A stretch of 44,056 nucleotides of DNA from Tissierellia bacterium (GCA_030532305.1 JAUNLJ010000015.1:1-44056), one strand, 5' to 3'; shown: positions 24,324 to 33,337, numbered from the stretch's first letter. Notes: a model not told the origin generated them from the sequence alone. Program-made: numbers and translations.

Positions 24324-25514
24324 ATGGAAAAATTAATATACATGGACAATGCAGCCACAACCCAAGTGTCTGATAAGGTCCTAGATACTATGGTGCCCTA
24401 TTTTAGGGAAAGCTACGGGAACCCCTCTAGTATCTATGGCTTTGGCCAAAAAAACAAGGCGGCCCTACAAGAGGCCCGGGAAAAAGTAGCTAAGAGTCTT
24501 AATGCCGATCCCAAGGAAATTTATTTTACAGGATCTGGGACTGAGGCCGACAACTGGGCCATTAGGGAATATGCTAAAAAGCACCAAAACAAGGGCAAGC
24601 ATATTATTACCACAGCCATTGAGCACCATGCAGTCCTTCATGTTTGCCAGGACCTAGAAAAAGAAGGCTTTGACGTGACCTACCTGGGCGTAGATGAAGA
24701 AGGGATTATCAACCTAGAAGAGCTTAAGGCGGCCATCCGTCCCGACACCATCCTGATTAGTATCATGTATGCCAACAATGAGATTGGGTCCATCCAGCCC
24801 ATTAAGGACATAGGGGCCCTAGCCAAGGAAAAGGGCCTGGTCTTTCATACCGATGCCGTCCAGGCGGCGGGCATCCTAGATATTGATGTCAAGGAAGAAA
24901 ATATCGACATGCTCTCCCTATCTGCCCATAAGTTCCATGGGCCCAAGGGAGTGGGGGTCCTCTATGTAAGACGGGGGGTCAACCTACCTGCCTTTATCCT
25001 AGGAGGCGCCCAAGAAAACAACAAGCGGGCCTCCACAGAAAACGTCCCTGGCATTGTGGGCCTAGGGGCCGCCATAGAAGAAGCCCAAGCCCATAAGCAA
25101 GAAGACAGGCAAAAGCTTAGCCAGCTTCGGGACTACCTTATTGACCAGGTCCTAGAAAAAATCCCCCATACCCGCCTAAATGGGCCCCGGGGAGACAAGC
25201 GGCTGCCAGGCAATGCGAATTTTTCCTTTGAGTTTATAGAAGGGGAATCCCTCCTACTCATGCTGGACCACTTTGGGATTGCAGGCTCTAGTGGGTCTGC
25301 CTGTACCTCAGGCAGCCTAGACCCCAGCCATGTGCTTTTAGCCATTGGCCTGCCCCATGAAATAGCCCATGGGTCCCTTAGGTTATCCCTAGGGCCAGAC
25401 ACCAGCAAGGAAGACATAGACTATGTTGTAGAAAAATTAGAAGCTGTTGTGAAGAGGCTAAGGGATATGAGTCCTCTCTATGCAGACTTTTTGGAAAAAG
25501 GAGGCAACAAATAA
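24324..25514 (+). CDS. nifS: Cysteine desulfurase NifS/IscS-like
   Basis: This 396-residue PLP enzyme takes sulfur from cysteine for Fe-S assembly. The PLP lysine is Lys203 (LSAHKFHGPKG) and the catalytic Cys327 is in SSGSACTSGS. The N-terminus MEKLIYMDNAATT is the family's usual start; AGGAGG lies 12 bases upstream, so I prefer 24324 over the upstream TTG at 24294, which would add an Arg-rich leader. Its stop overlaps the nifU start (TAATG), showing translational coupling. Confidence 0.95.
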   Translation: MEKLIYMDNAATTQVSDKVLDTMVPYFRESYGNPSSIYGFGQKNKAALQEAREKVAKSLNADPKEIYFTGSGTEADNWAIREYAKKHQNKGKHIITTAIEHHAVLHVCQDLEKEGFDVTYLGVDEEGIINLEELKAAIRPDTILISIMYANNEIGSIQPIKDIGALAKEKGLVFHTDAVQAAGILDIDVKEENIDMLSLSAHKFHGPKGVGVLYVRRGVNLPAFILGGAQENNKRASTENVPGIVGLGAAIEEAQAHKQEDRQKLSQLRDYLIDQVLEKIPHTRLNGPRGDKRLPGNANFSFEFIEGESLLLMLDHFGIAGSSGSACTSGSLDPSHVLLAIGLPHEIAHGSLRLSLGPDTSKEDIDYVVEKLEAVVKRLRDMSPLYADFLEKGGNK

Positions 25515-25930
25515 TGTATTCTGAAAAAGTAATGGACCACTTTATGAACCCAAGAAATATGGGGGAAATCGAAAATGCCAGCGGGGTAGGTGAAGTAGGT
25601 AACCCTGTTTGTGGCGATATTATGAAGGTCTTCTTGGATATAGAAGATGGGATCATCAAGGACGTTAAGTTCAAGACCTTTGGCTGTGGTTCTGCCATTG
25701 CCACCTCTTCCATGTCTACAGAGATGATCAAGGGCAAGACCATTAAGGAAGCCATGGCCGTCACCAACAAGGCCGTAGCTGAAGCCCTAGATGGCCTTCC
25801 TCCTGTAAAAATGCACTGCTCTGTTTTAGCTGAACAAGCCATCAAGGCGGCCCTTTTAGACTATTCTGAAAAGGAAGGCATTGAAATTGATGGCCTAGAA
25901 GAATTTGACTTCACTGAGCCAGAACATTAA
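25514..25930 (+). CDS. nifU: Iron-sulfur scaffold NifU/IscU-like
   Basis: This 138-residue scaffold has the three cluster-assembly cysteines Cys33 (NPVCGD), Cys58 (FGCGSA) and Cys102 (KMHCSVLAE), and a conserved Asp at NPVCGD. It receives sulfur from the coupled NifS and passes clusters to proteins such as NadA and the radical SAM protein nearby. It has the NifU N-terminal domain only. A strong terminator closes the operon, and the foreign island begins straight after it. Confidence 0.95.
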   Translation: MYSEKVMDHFMNPRNMGEIENASGVGEVGNPVCGDIMKVFLDIEDGIIKDVKFKTFGCGSAIATSSMSTEMIKGKTIKEAMAVTNKAVAEALDGLPPVKMHCSVLAEQAIKAALLDYSEKEGIEIDGLEEFDFTEPEH

Positions 25931-25965
25931 AAAATATAAGACCTGGCCACCAGGCAAGAATAAAC

Positions 25966-26001
25966 AAAAGGATGCTCCTTCTTTAGGGGCATCCTTTTTT
26001 T
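25966..26001 (+). terminator. Terminator of the nifSU operon; left edge of the island
   Basis: AAAAGGATGC pairs with GCATCCTTTT around a 13-base loop that can pair partly (CC/GG), followed by T residues. Base composition falls sharply to AT-rich right after it. Confidence 0.88.
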
Positions 26002-26523
26002 AGTTCTTTGTCAACTGTTGGGGGATAGACTAGCATCAACCCATCTATCCATCAATAAGTCGGATAGTTTTAAATGAATTTAATGATTTTAAATAGTTTT
26101 AGTGTTCAGTAAACAAATCCTAAGATCTCTATAAAAACCAATTAAGTTACTATTTAAAGGAAAGTGACCTGATATTAAATTAGGAGACTTAAGAAAAAAG
26201 GAGGCAGGGATAAAATTTTGAGTCCTACATTTTTTAAGAGTAAAATTTTGTATGTGAAGGTTGTGTAAAGGTGTGTCTGCTTATGTATTTTGTTATGAAT
26301 TTGCTTTTCAAAGAATAAAAGGATGCAAATGATTTTCTTTTATTAAATAAAATGTATTAGAGGAAGTTTTTGTCATCAACAGATAGGATTAAATATGCAA
26401 TAAATAGTTCTTTTATTTTTGATGCAAATAGCATCTGATTTTTTTGCTAAAAATGTAAAAAAACAAGTGAAACATGTTATAATGTCTACTAAACAGATTA
26501 GAATGTGGCAAGGAGGAATGGAG
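26002..26523 (+). other. Upstream non-coding region of the island operon
   Basis: About 500 AT-rich bases without a supported gene. GATGC-AAATA-GCATC (26421-26435) followed by TGATTTTTTT looks like a weak terminator or attenuator ahead of the operon promoter. The piece GATGCAAAT also occurs near 26322, and TTCTTTTATT occurs twice. These may be decayed ends of earlier insertions. Confidence 0.4.
26475..26483 (+). promoter_or_regulatory. Promoter of the restriction-modification operon
   Basis: TGTTATAAT is a perfect extended -10 element; the -35 region (TGTAAA) is weak. ACAT (26472-26475) and ATGT (26482-26485) form a small dyad across the -10 box, which could be bound by the helix-turn-helix of the methyltransferase. 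Confidence 0.7.
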
Positions 26524-28689
26524 ATGTCAGGTCTAAATGTTGTGGATGTCATAAAAGAGTTAGGTATTTCTAAGTCATATTTATATAAATTAATAGATAA
26601 AGAAAATATTTCAATTCCTAGAAGTAAAACAGGGAGATACTTTTGGGATGAAAGTACAGTTAGAAATATAAAAAATTTTTTGCAGACAGATGATTTACAA
26701 GACAAAGATAACATAGACTCTTTAATATCTAAATTAGGATTAAAAAAATCATTTATAAACAATAGGAGATATTTAGGAAATAAATATTCCCTTTCTAATT
26801 TTATAAGGGAAACAGTTGATAGAAACTGTAAAGGTATAAATATTGTTGTTGACATTTTTAGTGGAACCGGTGCAGTTTCAAATGTGTTTAAAGATAAAAT
26901 GCTTATTACAAATGATTTACTGTATAGCAATTATATTTCAAATTATGCATGGTTTGGATATGAGAAATATTCGAGTAAAAGAATAATTGAACTCATATAC
27001 GACTACAATCAAATTGAAACAAAAGAAAATAATTATATGCGAGAAAATTTTGCGGATACTTTTTTTTCTGCTGATGATTGTAGCAAGATAGGATATATAA
27101 GGGAAGATATAGAAGCTAAGTATAAAAACAAAGAAATTAATTTCAAGGAATATGCTATATTGATTACATCGCTCTTATACGCAATGGATAGGGTAGCAAA
27201 TACAGTTGGACATTATGATGCATATAGAAAAAATGTAGATTTTAAAAAGGCATTAGTGCTAAATGTTTTATTACCAGAAGAAACAATAAATCCTAATAAT
27301 ATTTGTTATAATCTTGATGCCAATGAGTTGATAAAAACTACTAAGGGAGATTTGTTGTATCTAGATCCCCCATATAATTCAAGGCAATATTGTGATGCAT
27401 ATCATTTACTTGAAAATGTGGCAAGATGGGAAAAGCCTGAAGTTTATGGGGTTGCAAGAAAAATGGATAGAACTTCTCTTAAGAGTGATTATTGTATGGT
27501 TGCAGCTACAAAAGCATTTGAGGATCTTATTGAGAAGGCTGATGCTAAGTATATTCTACTTTCATATAATAATATGTCTGATAAGGGAAATGACAGGTCA
27601 AATGCTAAAATAGCTGATGAAGATATTATTAGGATCCTCAGTAAAAAGGGAAGAGTTACTATATTTGAATCTGACTACAAGAGTTTTTCAACGGGGAAAT
27701 CAAATATAAGTAATAACAAAGAAAGACTGTTTTTATGCGAGGTATTTAGTGGAGAAAAGAAAAAAATGAATATCTCCTGTCCCTTTAATTATATAGGTGG
27801 GAAATTCAAGCTACTAGAACAATTACAACCTCTATTCGACGAAAAGGACATATTTCTAGATCTATTTTCTGGAGGAGGAAATGTTGGAATAAACTCCTCT
27901 TCTTCAAAAGTCATTTTTAACGATTCAAATGAAAAATTGATAGACTTAATTAAAACTATTAGAGACACGGATACTGATATTTTATTAAAACAAATAGATG
28001 ATATTATTGTTAGATATGATTTATCCAATACATCACTATATGGATATTCTTATTATGATTGCGATAGCAGCAAAGGATTAGCGAAATACAATAAAGAAAG
28101 ATTTTTGAATTTAAGAGATGACTTTAATAATAAGATACAATTTGGAGAAATAGATTACTTGATGTTGTATGTGCTTATGGTATACTCTTTTAACAATCAA
28201 ATTCGTTTTAATCGGAAAGGTTTTTTTAATCTCCCTGTCGGGAAGAGAGATTTTAATTCTAAGATGAGGAGTAAGCTTGTATTATTTTCTGAAGAATTAA
28301 AAAGTAAAGATGTCCAGTTTATGAAAAAAGATTTTAGGGAGATTGCGTTAGATGATTTTTCTCCAGAGACTTTTATTTATTGCGATCCTCCTTATTTAAT
28401 TACAAATGCAACATATAATGAGAATGGAATGTGGACAGAAGTGGAGGAAAAAGCTTTACTTGAGTTTTTGGATGAAGCTAATGGAAAAGGTTTCAGCTTT
28501 GCCTTATCTAATGTCTTGGAAAGTAAAGAGAAAAAAAATAAAATCTTATACAACTGGATTGAAAGTAAGGGATACTATTGCAATCGTTTAAACAAAAGCT
28601 ATTCAAATAGCAATTATCACAGAAAAAATAAAAATAGTAGGTCTGAAGAAGTTTTGATTACTAATTATCCTGTGAATTGGAGGAATTGA
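26524..28689 (+). CDS. Fused two-domain adenine DNA methyltransferase with N-terminal HTH (M.FokI-like)
   Basis: This 721-residue protein has three parts: a helix-turn-helix of excisionase/MerR type (residues 1-55, VVDVIKELGISKSYLYKL), a first Dam-type N6-adenine methyltransferase (motif X YLGNK 83-87, motif I DIFSGTG from 110, motif IV DPPY 281-284), and a second one (YIGGK at 423, DLFSGGG 446-452, DPPY 621-624). Two fused Dam-type domains are the plan of M.FokI, where each domain methylates one strand of an asymmetric site. The frame opens at 26419, but the promoter lies inside that part and AGGAGG is 7 bases before the ATG at 26524. It protects host DNA from the endonuclease that follows 3 bases later. 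Confidence 0.9.
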   Translation: MSGLNVVDVIKELGISKSYLYKLIDKENISIPRSKTGRYFWDESTVRNIKNFLQTDDLQDKDNIDSLISKLGLKKSFINNRRYLGNKYSLSNFIRETVDRNCKGINIVVDIFSGTGAVSNVFKDKMLITNDLLYSNYISNYAWFGYEKYSSKRIIELIYDYNQIETKENNYMRENFADTFFSADDCSKIGYIREDIEAKYKNKEINFKEYAILITSLLYAMDRVANTVGHYDAYRKNVDFKKALVLNVLLPEETINPNNICYNLDANELIKTTKGDLLYLDPPYNSRQYCDAYHLLENVARWEKPEVYGVARKMDRTSLKSDYCMVAATKAFEDLIEKADAKYILLSYNNMSDKGNDRSNAKIADEDIIRILSKKGRVTIFESDYKSFSTGKSNISNNKERLFLCEVFSGEKKKMNISCPFNYIGGKFKLLEQLQPLFDEKDIFLDLFSGGGNVGINSSSSKVIFNDSNEKLIDLIKTIRDTDTDILLKQIDDIIVRYDLSNTSLYGYSYYDCDSSKGLAKYNKERFLNLRDDFNNKIQFGEIDYLMLYVLMVYSFNNQIRFNRKGFFNLPVGKRDFNSKMRSKLVLFSEELKSKDVQFMKKDFREIALDDFSPETFIYCDPPYLITNATYNENGMWTEVEEKALLEFLDEANGKGFSFALSNVLESKEKKNKILYNWIESKGYYCNRLNKSYSNSNYHRKNKNSRSEEVLITNYPVNWRN

Positions 28690-28692
28690 TAA

Positions 28693-30675
28693 ATGGCTAA
28701 TAAAAGTATTCCATATCAAAGTTTTTGTTGGGTGATAGGGACCACAAGCTTTAGAACGGCAAAACTAAATTTAAAGATCGAGGCGCAGTTGTTGCTTCTT
28801 GATGAGTTTTATAAGAAGGTGATAAAGGGATCGAGCTGGAATTGGAACAAAGAGCTTCAAGAAAAATATTATGATTTTATGAAGGAGAGGAATTTTGTAA
28901 CCGGAGAAGCAAAAAGAAAAGATAAAGATGCTAGAGAAAAAACATCAGGACTAGTTAATATTGGTCTAATTACAGAGGCTAGATTAATTACAGAAGCAGG
29001 AAAAGAGTTGCTCAAAATAACGAATGATGGAAATTTTGAGGCTGATAATGTGTTTAATATTAATAAAGACAGCTTTATCTATCTAAAGCAGCTCCTTAAA
29101 ACAAGCATAGAGGTAAGTGGCGATATTGTTAGACCGTTTATTGTGGTTATAAAGTGTCTGACAGAGCTTGATTATTTAAGCTATGATGAATTTACTTATT
29201 TTATTCCTCTAATCAAAGATGAGGCAAGCACAGAGCAAATTATATCAGACATAAGATTATATCGCGAAGAAAGAATTAAGACAGAAGAAATAATCTATAA
29301 GAGGCTCATGCAAATGGGAAATTATCAACTCGCACAAAATGAATTTATGACCTCTGATGTTGATGAAAGTTTAATATGCTTAGTTGGGATGAACCGTAAA
29401 AGTAGAAGTTATGACAAGCCATATTATAAGTTATATGAGAACTTAAAAAAAGTATTTATTGATGGTAGCAATGATTACGAATCCTTATTAAATGCTGCAA
29501 AGAAGATAAAGCAAAAACCTGGAATATTGTGGAGAAGGCTGTTATTTAAGACAACTAATATTAGTGTTGTAAGAACAAATGGGGAAAAGTCAATCCATAG
29601 AGAATGTCCTTTTATCAACTGTACAACTGAGTTGGAGTTAAAAGAGGTATTTTTTAAATACTTGCATGTGTTTAAAGCGATGGCAACTTTATCGGATTAT
29701 TTTGATTTAAATAGGAGATATTTTAATATTACAGATGCTCTAATCTTTGAAGATCGTATAATTAAGTTGGATGTGATTCCAAAGTATTATTTTAGAGAAG
29801 CTATTGATATTTTATATACAAAAGCTTTTAATAAAGATGATAATCTTAGAGCTGATGTCCAATTAGAAACGATATCAGAAGCATTTAAATTAGATATAAG
29901 CAAAGTATATGAATCTTTAAGTAGAGATTTAGGTATTAAAATTAAGAGTCCAGAGCAAGCAGAAACGTACATAAGTGATGAAAGATATAGAAGATTCAAT
30001 ATTTTGATAGATAAGAAATTTAATAATTCTGTACTTATAGAATTATTGAATTGCTTTGAAAAGCGTGATGATAAGAGAATTGAGGAGTTAGTTACAGATG
30101 AGGCTACAATACCGACTATTTTTGAATATATTTTAGGAATTATATGGTATAAGATCAGTGAAAGACAGGGAAATATTTTAGACTTTATGAAATTATCATT
30201 AGAGGCTAACTTATTACCTAAAACTCATGCAGCTGGAGGTTATGCAGACATTATTTATGAATATGAAGCATGTGCTGCTTATCCAAAACATTCCTTATTG
30301 ATTGAAGCAACTCTTACAGATAAAAATAATCAAAGAAGAATGGAAATGGAACCTGTCTCTAGACATTTAGGAGATTATAGAATTAGATTTAACAATCCGT
30401 TTGATTATAGTTTGTTTATTAGTACATACTTAGATAAAAATGTAATTTCTGATTTTAGATATAGGAAGATAATCCCATACAGTAGAGATGAAGAGACTAT
30501 TACGGGAATGAAGATTATTTCAATGGATACAGATTCTCTTAAGAAGATAATCAACAGTAAAATCAGATACAAGTATTTGTATGAAGTATTTGATAAATAT
30601 CATGAAATGCCGTTAGAAACCATGGATTGGCACGATGGAATGGTAAAAGAAGCTACTAAAGAGTATAAATTATAG
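28693..30675 (+). CDS. Type IIS restriction endonuclease, AlwI/BstNBI-like
   Basis: This 660-residue protein resembles the AlwI family (AlwI, MlyI, PleI, BstNBI): it starts with SFCWVIGTTSFRT, has a large DNA-recognition half, and a C-terminal nuclease domain. There Glu478 (FEYILG), Asp519 (GGYADII), Glu538 (LLIEATL), Glu551 and His558 are candidate active-site residues; the E-x12-E-x6-H spacing agrees with what I recall for the BspD6I/BstNBI nickases. Such enzymes cut outside an asymmetric site (AlwI: GGATC), fitting the two-domain methyltransferase. The recognition site here cannot be read from sequence. AGGAG precedes the ATG, and it overlaps nothing; 3 bases separate it from the methyltransferase. 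Confidence 0.82.
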   Translation: MANKSIPYQSFCWVIGTTSFRTAKLNLKIEAQLLLLDEFYKKVIKGSSWNWNKELQEKYYDFMKERNFVTGEAKRKDKDAREKTSGLVNIGLITEARLITEAGKELLKITNDGNFEADNVFNINKDSFIYLKQLLKTSIEVSGDIVRPFIVVIKCLTELDYLSYDEFTYFIPLIKDEASTEQIISDIRLYREERIKTEEIIYKRLMQMGNYQLAQNEFMTSDVDESLICLVGMNRKSRSYDKPYYKLYENLKKVFIDGSNDYESLLNAAKKIKQKPGILWRRLLFKTTNISVVRTNGEKSIHRECPFINCTTELELKEVFFKYLHVFKAMATLSDYFDLNRRYFNITDALIFEDRIIKLDVIPKYYFREAIDILYTKAFNKDDNLRADVQLETISEAFKLDISKVYESLSRDLGIKIKSPEQAETYISDERYRRFNILIDKKFNNSVLIELLNCFEKRDDKRIEELVTDEATIPTIFEYILGIIWYKISERQGNILDFMKLSLEANLLPKTHAAGGYADIIYEYEACAAYPKHSLLIEATLTDKNNQRRMEMEPVSRHLGDYRIRFNNPFDYSLFISTYLDKNVISDFRYRKIIPYSRDEETITGMKIISMDTDSLKKIINSKIRYKYLYEVFDKYHEMPLETMDWHDGMVKEATKEYKL

Positions 30676-30692
30676 TTTTAGGAGGAGTGGGA

Positions 30693-32867
30693 GTGGAGAA
30701 GATTATTTTTAAAAAAATTGAAAATGAAGATATCTTTGTGGCAGAGTATAAAAATTTTATTAGAAATAACGAAATAGGTTTTTCTAAAGAAGGAATTTCT
30801 GTGATTTATGGGCCTAATGGAACTGGTAAAACAAGCTTGGTGAAAGTTTTATCATCTGAAAAGGGAACCAAATTAAAGTATAGGTATAGGGGAAAAGAGT
30901 TTACAGAGGGTTCTCATTTTTTTGTGATTAATGATCAAAATAATAGGAATATTATACAAGGAGAAACTAAGGATTTTTTGTTAGGAGACGACATAAAAAA
31001 AGAATTTGAATTACAGGAATACATAGAGAGTGAATATAATAGACTTTGCACTGAAAGCATCTCTATTTTAAAAAGCAATTACAGTATATCTTCAAAAAGT
31101 AGTAAATCGATAGATTGCTTTTCCGAGTTGGTAGGCATTCAAAATATAATTAAAGACCTAATGAACAGTAGAAGTAAAGGCTCTAAAACCAGCATAGAGA
31201 CTTATATTTCAGAGCTGGAGAATCATCCTAAAATAACCATTTCTGACTATGACCAGGATAAATTAGAGTATATAATTTCTGATTTATCACAAAAAAACCC
31301 TTTAACTAGAGAAATTGAAATGATAGATACGAGCAAGTTAGCTAATAATCCTCATATTAAGGAAGTAGAAGAGAATACAGAGGCTATAAAAATACTTTCG
31401 CGTTTCGATTATAAGGACCAGTGCATAGTTTGTGATACAAATGGAATTAATTATGAAGATTTATTAAATAAAAAATCCAAAAACAAGGAAGAGATTATAA
31501 AAACATTAGATGAAAAGACTAAAAAAATTGTTGAAAAGATAATTTCTAATATAAGTGAAAAAGATCCGTTTAGAATAAAGGATATTATGTTAGGGGCAAT
31601 TGAAACAGGAGATTTAAGAAACGTTTTGTTACTTAAAAAGACTATCCAAAAATATAAGGATATATTTGCAACCAAGGCAATAAATGAATTGGTACAACTT
31701 TATAAATCTTCTGATATAAAAATAAAAAATGAAGAATATCAGAAGATGATAAATCAGAAGCCAGACATTACAGAGGAAGATTTTTTATATATCGAGCAGA
31801 TTATTAGCAATAATATGAGTAAGAAATTACAGATAATTAGAGATGATAAGAAAAATATAAAAATTGTTTTAGAGGATAAAGATTTTCTTGGACTTAATAG
31901 AGAAGAATTGCCATTAAGCTCAGGAGAACAAAATTTTTTATCATTGACATTTGAATTTTTAAAAGCAAAAAACTCTGACAAACCTATTGTAATATTAGAT
32001 GATCCTATTTCTAGCTTTGACTCTATTTATAAAAATAAAATAGCTTATGCAATAGTTAAGATATTACAGAATAAGAAAAGGATCATATTAACTCATAATG
32101 TAGATCTATTGAGGCTTCTAGATGGACAATTTAAAAAATGCTTTAGCTTATTTTTGTTCAATAATACAGAAAATGAAGAGAATGGGTTTATAGCATTAAA
32201 ATCTGATGAACGTGACATGCTTATTAACTTGGCTGAATTGTTAAAAACATTTAGAGAAAAGATTTATGAACACATACAAGATGTAGAATTATTTTTGATT
32301 TCATTAATTCCTTTTATGAGGGGATATTCAACAATTATTAATGATAAGGTGATTAAAGAAAACATAACTCAATTAATGCATGGATATAAGTCAGAGACAG
32401 TTGATATAGCAGAATGCTATGTAAACTTATTTGGGAATAAGAATAATGTAATTCCGAATAAGTATGAAATAAATGTGGATGATATTTTGAAGAAGACTGT
32501 TGATGGGAAGGAGATTGTCAACAAAGAGAAATATCCATTATTAAATCGTACATTAGTGCATTCATTTACATATTTGTATTTGAGATTATTAATAGAGAAA
32601 AAATTAGTATCAAAGTATAATATAGATACTGAAAGTAAGAATGGAGCGAAGCAGCTAGGACAAATAATTTCAAAAGCTTTTCCTGAAAATAGTAAGAATA
32701 AAGATGATATGAAAAATAGAGTTTTCCTCACAACAAAGAAAACTTTGTTGAATGAATTTAATCATTTCGAGGGTAATATGAGCATTTTTCAACCAGCGAT
32801 CGATATTACTAATTATATGTTAGAAAAAGAGAAAACAGAGATTTTAGATTTCGTAAATATGCTATAG
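30693..32867 (+). CDS. RloC-like ABC ATPase, candidate tRNA anticodon nuclease
   Basis: This 724-residue protein has a split ABC ATPase: Walker A GPNGTGKTS (40-48), signature LSSGEQN (408-414), Walker B VILDDP (433-438) and an H-loop ILTHN. Between the halves lie helical arms with a CIVC motif (Cys244, Cys247), like the zinc hook of Rad50 and RloC. After the ATPase comes a C-terminal domain with Arg631-x3-Glu635 and a later His691 (NEFNHFEGN), matching the R-x3-E...H set of PrrC/RloC nucleases that cut tRNA in the anticodon loop. The size fits RloC. The start is the GTG at 30693, 7 bases after AGGAGG; a GTG at 30687 is too close. It follows the endonuclease by 17 bases. Plain AAA_13 function without nuclease activity is the alternative. 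Confidence 0.72.
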   Translation: MEKIIFKKIENEDIFVAEYKNFIRNNEIGFSKEGISVIYGPNGTGKTSLVKVLSSEKGTKLKYRYRGKEFTEGSHFFVINDQNNRNIIQGETKDFLLGDDIKKEFELQEYIESEYNRLCTESISILKSNYSISSKSSKSIDCFSELVGIQNIIKDLMNSRSKGSKTSIETYISELENHPKITISDYDQDKLEYIISDLSQKNPLTREIEMIDTSKLANNPHIKEVEENTEAIKILSRFDYKDQCIVCDTNGINYEDLLNKKSKNKEEIIKTLDEKTKKIVEKIISNISEKDPFRIKDIMLGAIETGDLRNVLLLKKTIQKYKDIFATKAINELVQLYKSSDIKIKNEEYQKMINQKPDITEEDFLYIEQIISNNMSKKLQIIRDDKKNIKIVLEDKDFLGLNREELPLSSGEQNFLSLTFEFLKAKNSDKPIVILDDPISSFDSIYKNKIAYAIVKILQNKKRIILTHNVDLLRLLDGQFKKCFSLFLFNNTENEENGFIALKSDERDMLINLAELLKTFREKIYEHIQDVELFLISLIPFMRGYSTIINDKVIKENITQLMHGYKSETVDIAECYVNLFGNKNNVIPNKYEINVDDILKKTVDGKEIVNKEKYPLLNRTLVHSFTYLYLRLLIEKKLVSKYNIDTESKNGAKQLGQIISKAFPENSKNKDDMKNRVFLTTKKTLLNEFNHFEGNMSIFQPAIDITNYMLEKEKTEILDFVNML

Positions 32868-33081
32868 ATTTTTAAACTTCATTCTTGTAGGATACGTATA
32901 AAAAATCTAACAAACGGATCTAAGGCATATAATAAAGATAAAATCGATAATGAAAATATTGATTTTGGGATATTCATAAAAAAACATATTAATGAATATG
33001 TTGAGTGGTAATAAGAGGTGCTGTTTTATAGGTGAAGGTAAAGATTTAGCTCTAGTATAGCAACCCCAAAAAGTTAGCTTT

Positions 33082-33114
33082 AATCGAGTAAGTAATTACT
33101 TACTCGATTTTTTG
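33082..33114. terminator. Palindromic terminator closing the defence operon
   Basis: AATCGAGTAAGTAA/TTACTTACTCGATT is a perfect 28-base palindrome followed by six T residues. It is the first strong terminator after the three-gene operon. Confidence 0.85.
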
Positions 33115-33118
33115 TTGG

Positions 33119-33169
33119 CTCTATAATATTTGTGAGGAATAAGAAATATTTCCGACAGATACTATAGAG
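33119..33169. repeat. Inverted pair, possible insertion-sequence remnant
   Basis: CTCTATA and TATAGAG lie about 40 bases apart with inner ATATT/AATAT pieces. GGCTCTATAATATTTGTGAGG looks to me like a terminal repeat of ISL3-type elements, but no transposase is present. Weak call. Confidence 0.25.
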
Positions 33170-33293
33170 TTCTTGTCTAGACCCGGGGAGGACCTATCTA
33201 GGAAAGAGGGGGAAGTTAGGAGGCCTATAAAAATTTAGCCAAAGATCCTATAAATTTTCCTTATTTTTCCCTTTATTTTCCTCCTGATAGGTA

Positions 33294-33337
33294 TATAATG
33301 AAAGATAGGAAGAAGACCCCTAGGAATAGGGGTTTTT
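33294..33337 (+). promoter_or_regulatory. -10 box and attenuator-like hairpin before the PII-like gene
   Basis: A perfect TATAAT (33294-33299) is followed, about 10 bases after the expected start, by a hairpin ACCCCTA-GGAA-TAGGGGT (33316-33333) and five T residues. A terminator this early in the leader suggests attenuation, or a tiny aborted RNA, ahead of the gene at 33374. Confidence 0.5.

Larger units (their letters stand above)
26002..33110. mobile_element. AT-rich horizontally acquired defence island
   Basis: From just after the nifU terminator to a perfect palindromic terminator at 33082-33109, the sequence is strongly AT-rich and uses AAA, ATA and TTA codons, unlike the GC-rich flanks. 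It carries one methyltransferase, one restriction endonuclease and one candidate anticodon nuclease, all on the plus strand. I see no integrase, transposase or clear target-site duplication, so the way it arrived is unknown. Confidence 0.85.

Noticed and set aside
26419..26523. Longer N-terminus for the methyltransferase
   Set aside because: The promoter lies inside it, and AGGAGG is correctly spaced only for the ATG at 26524.
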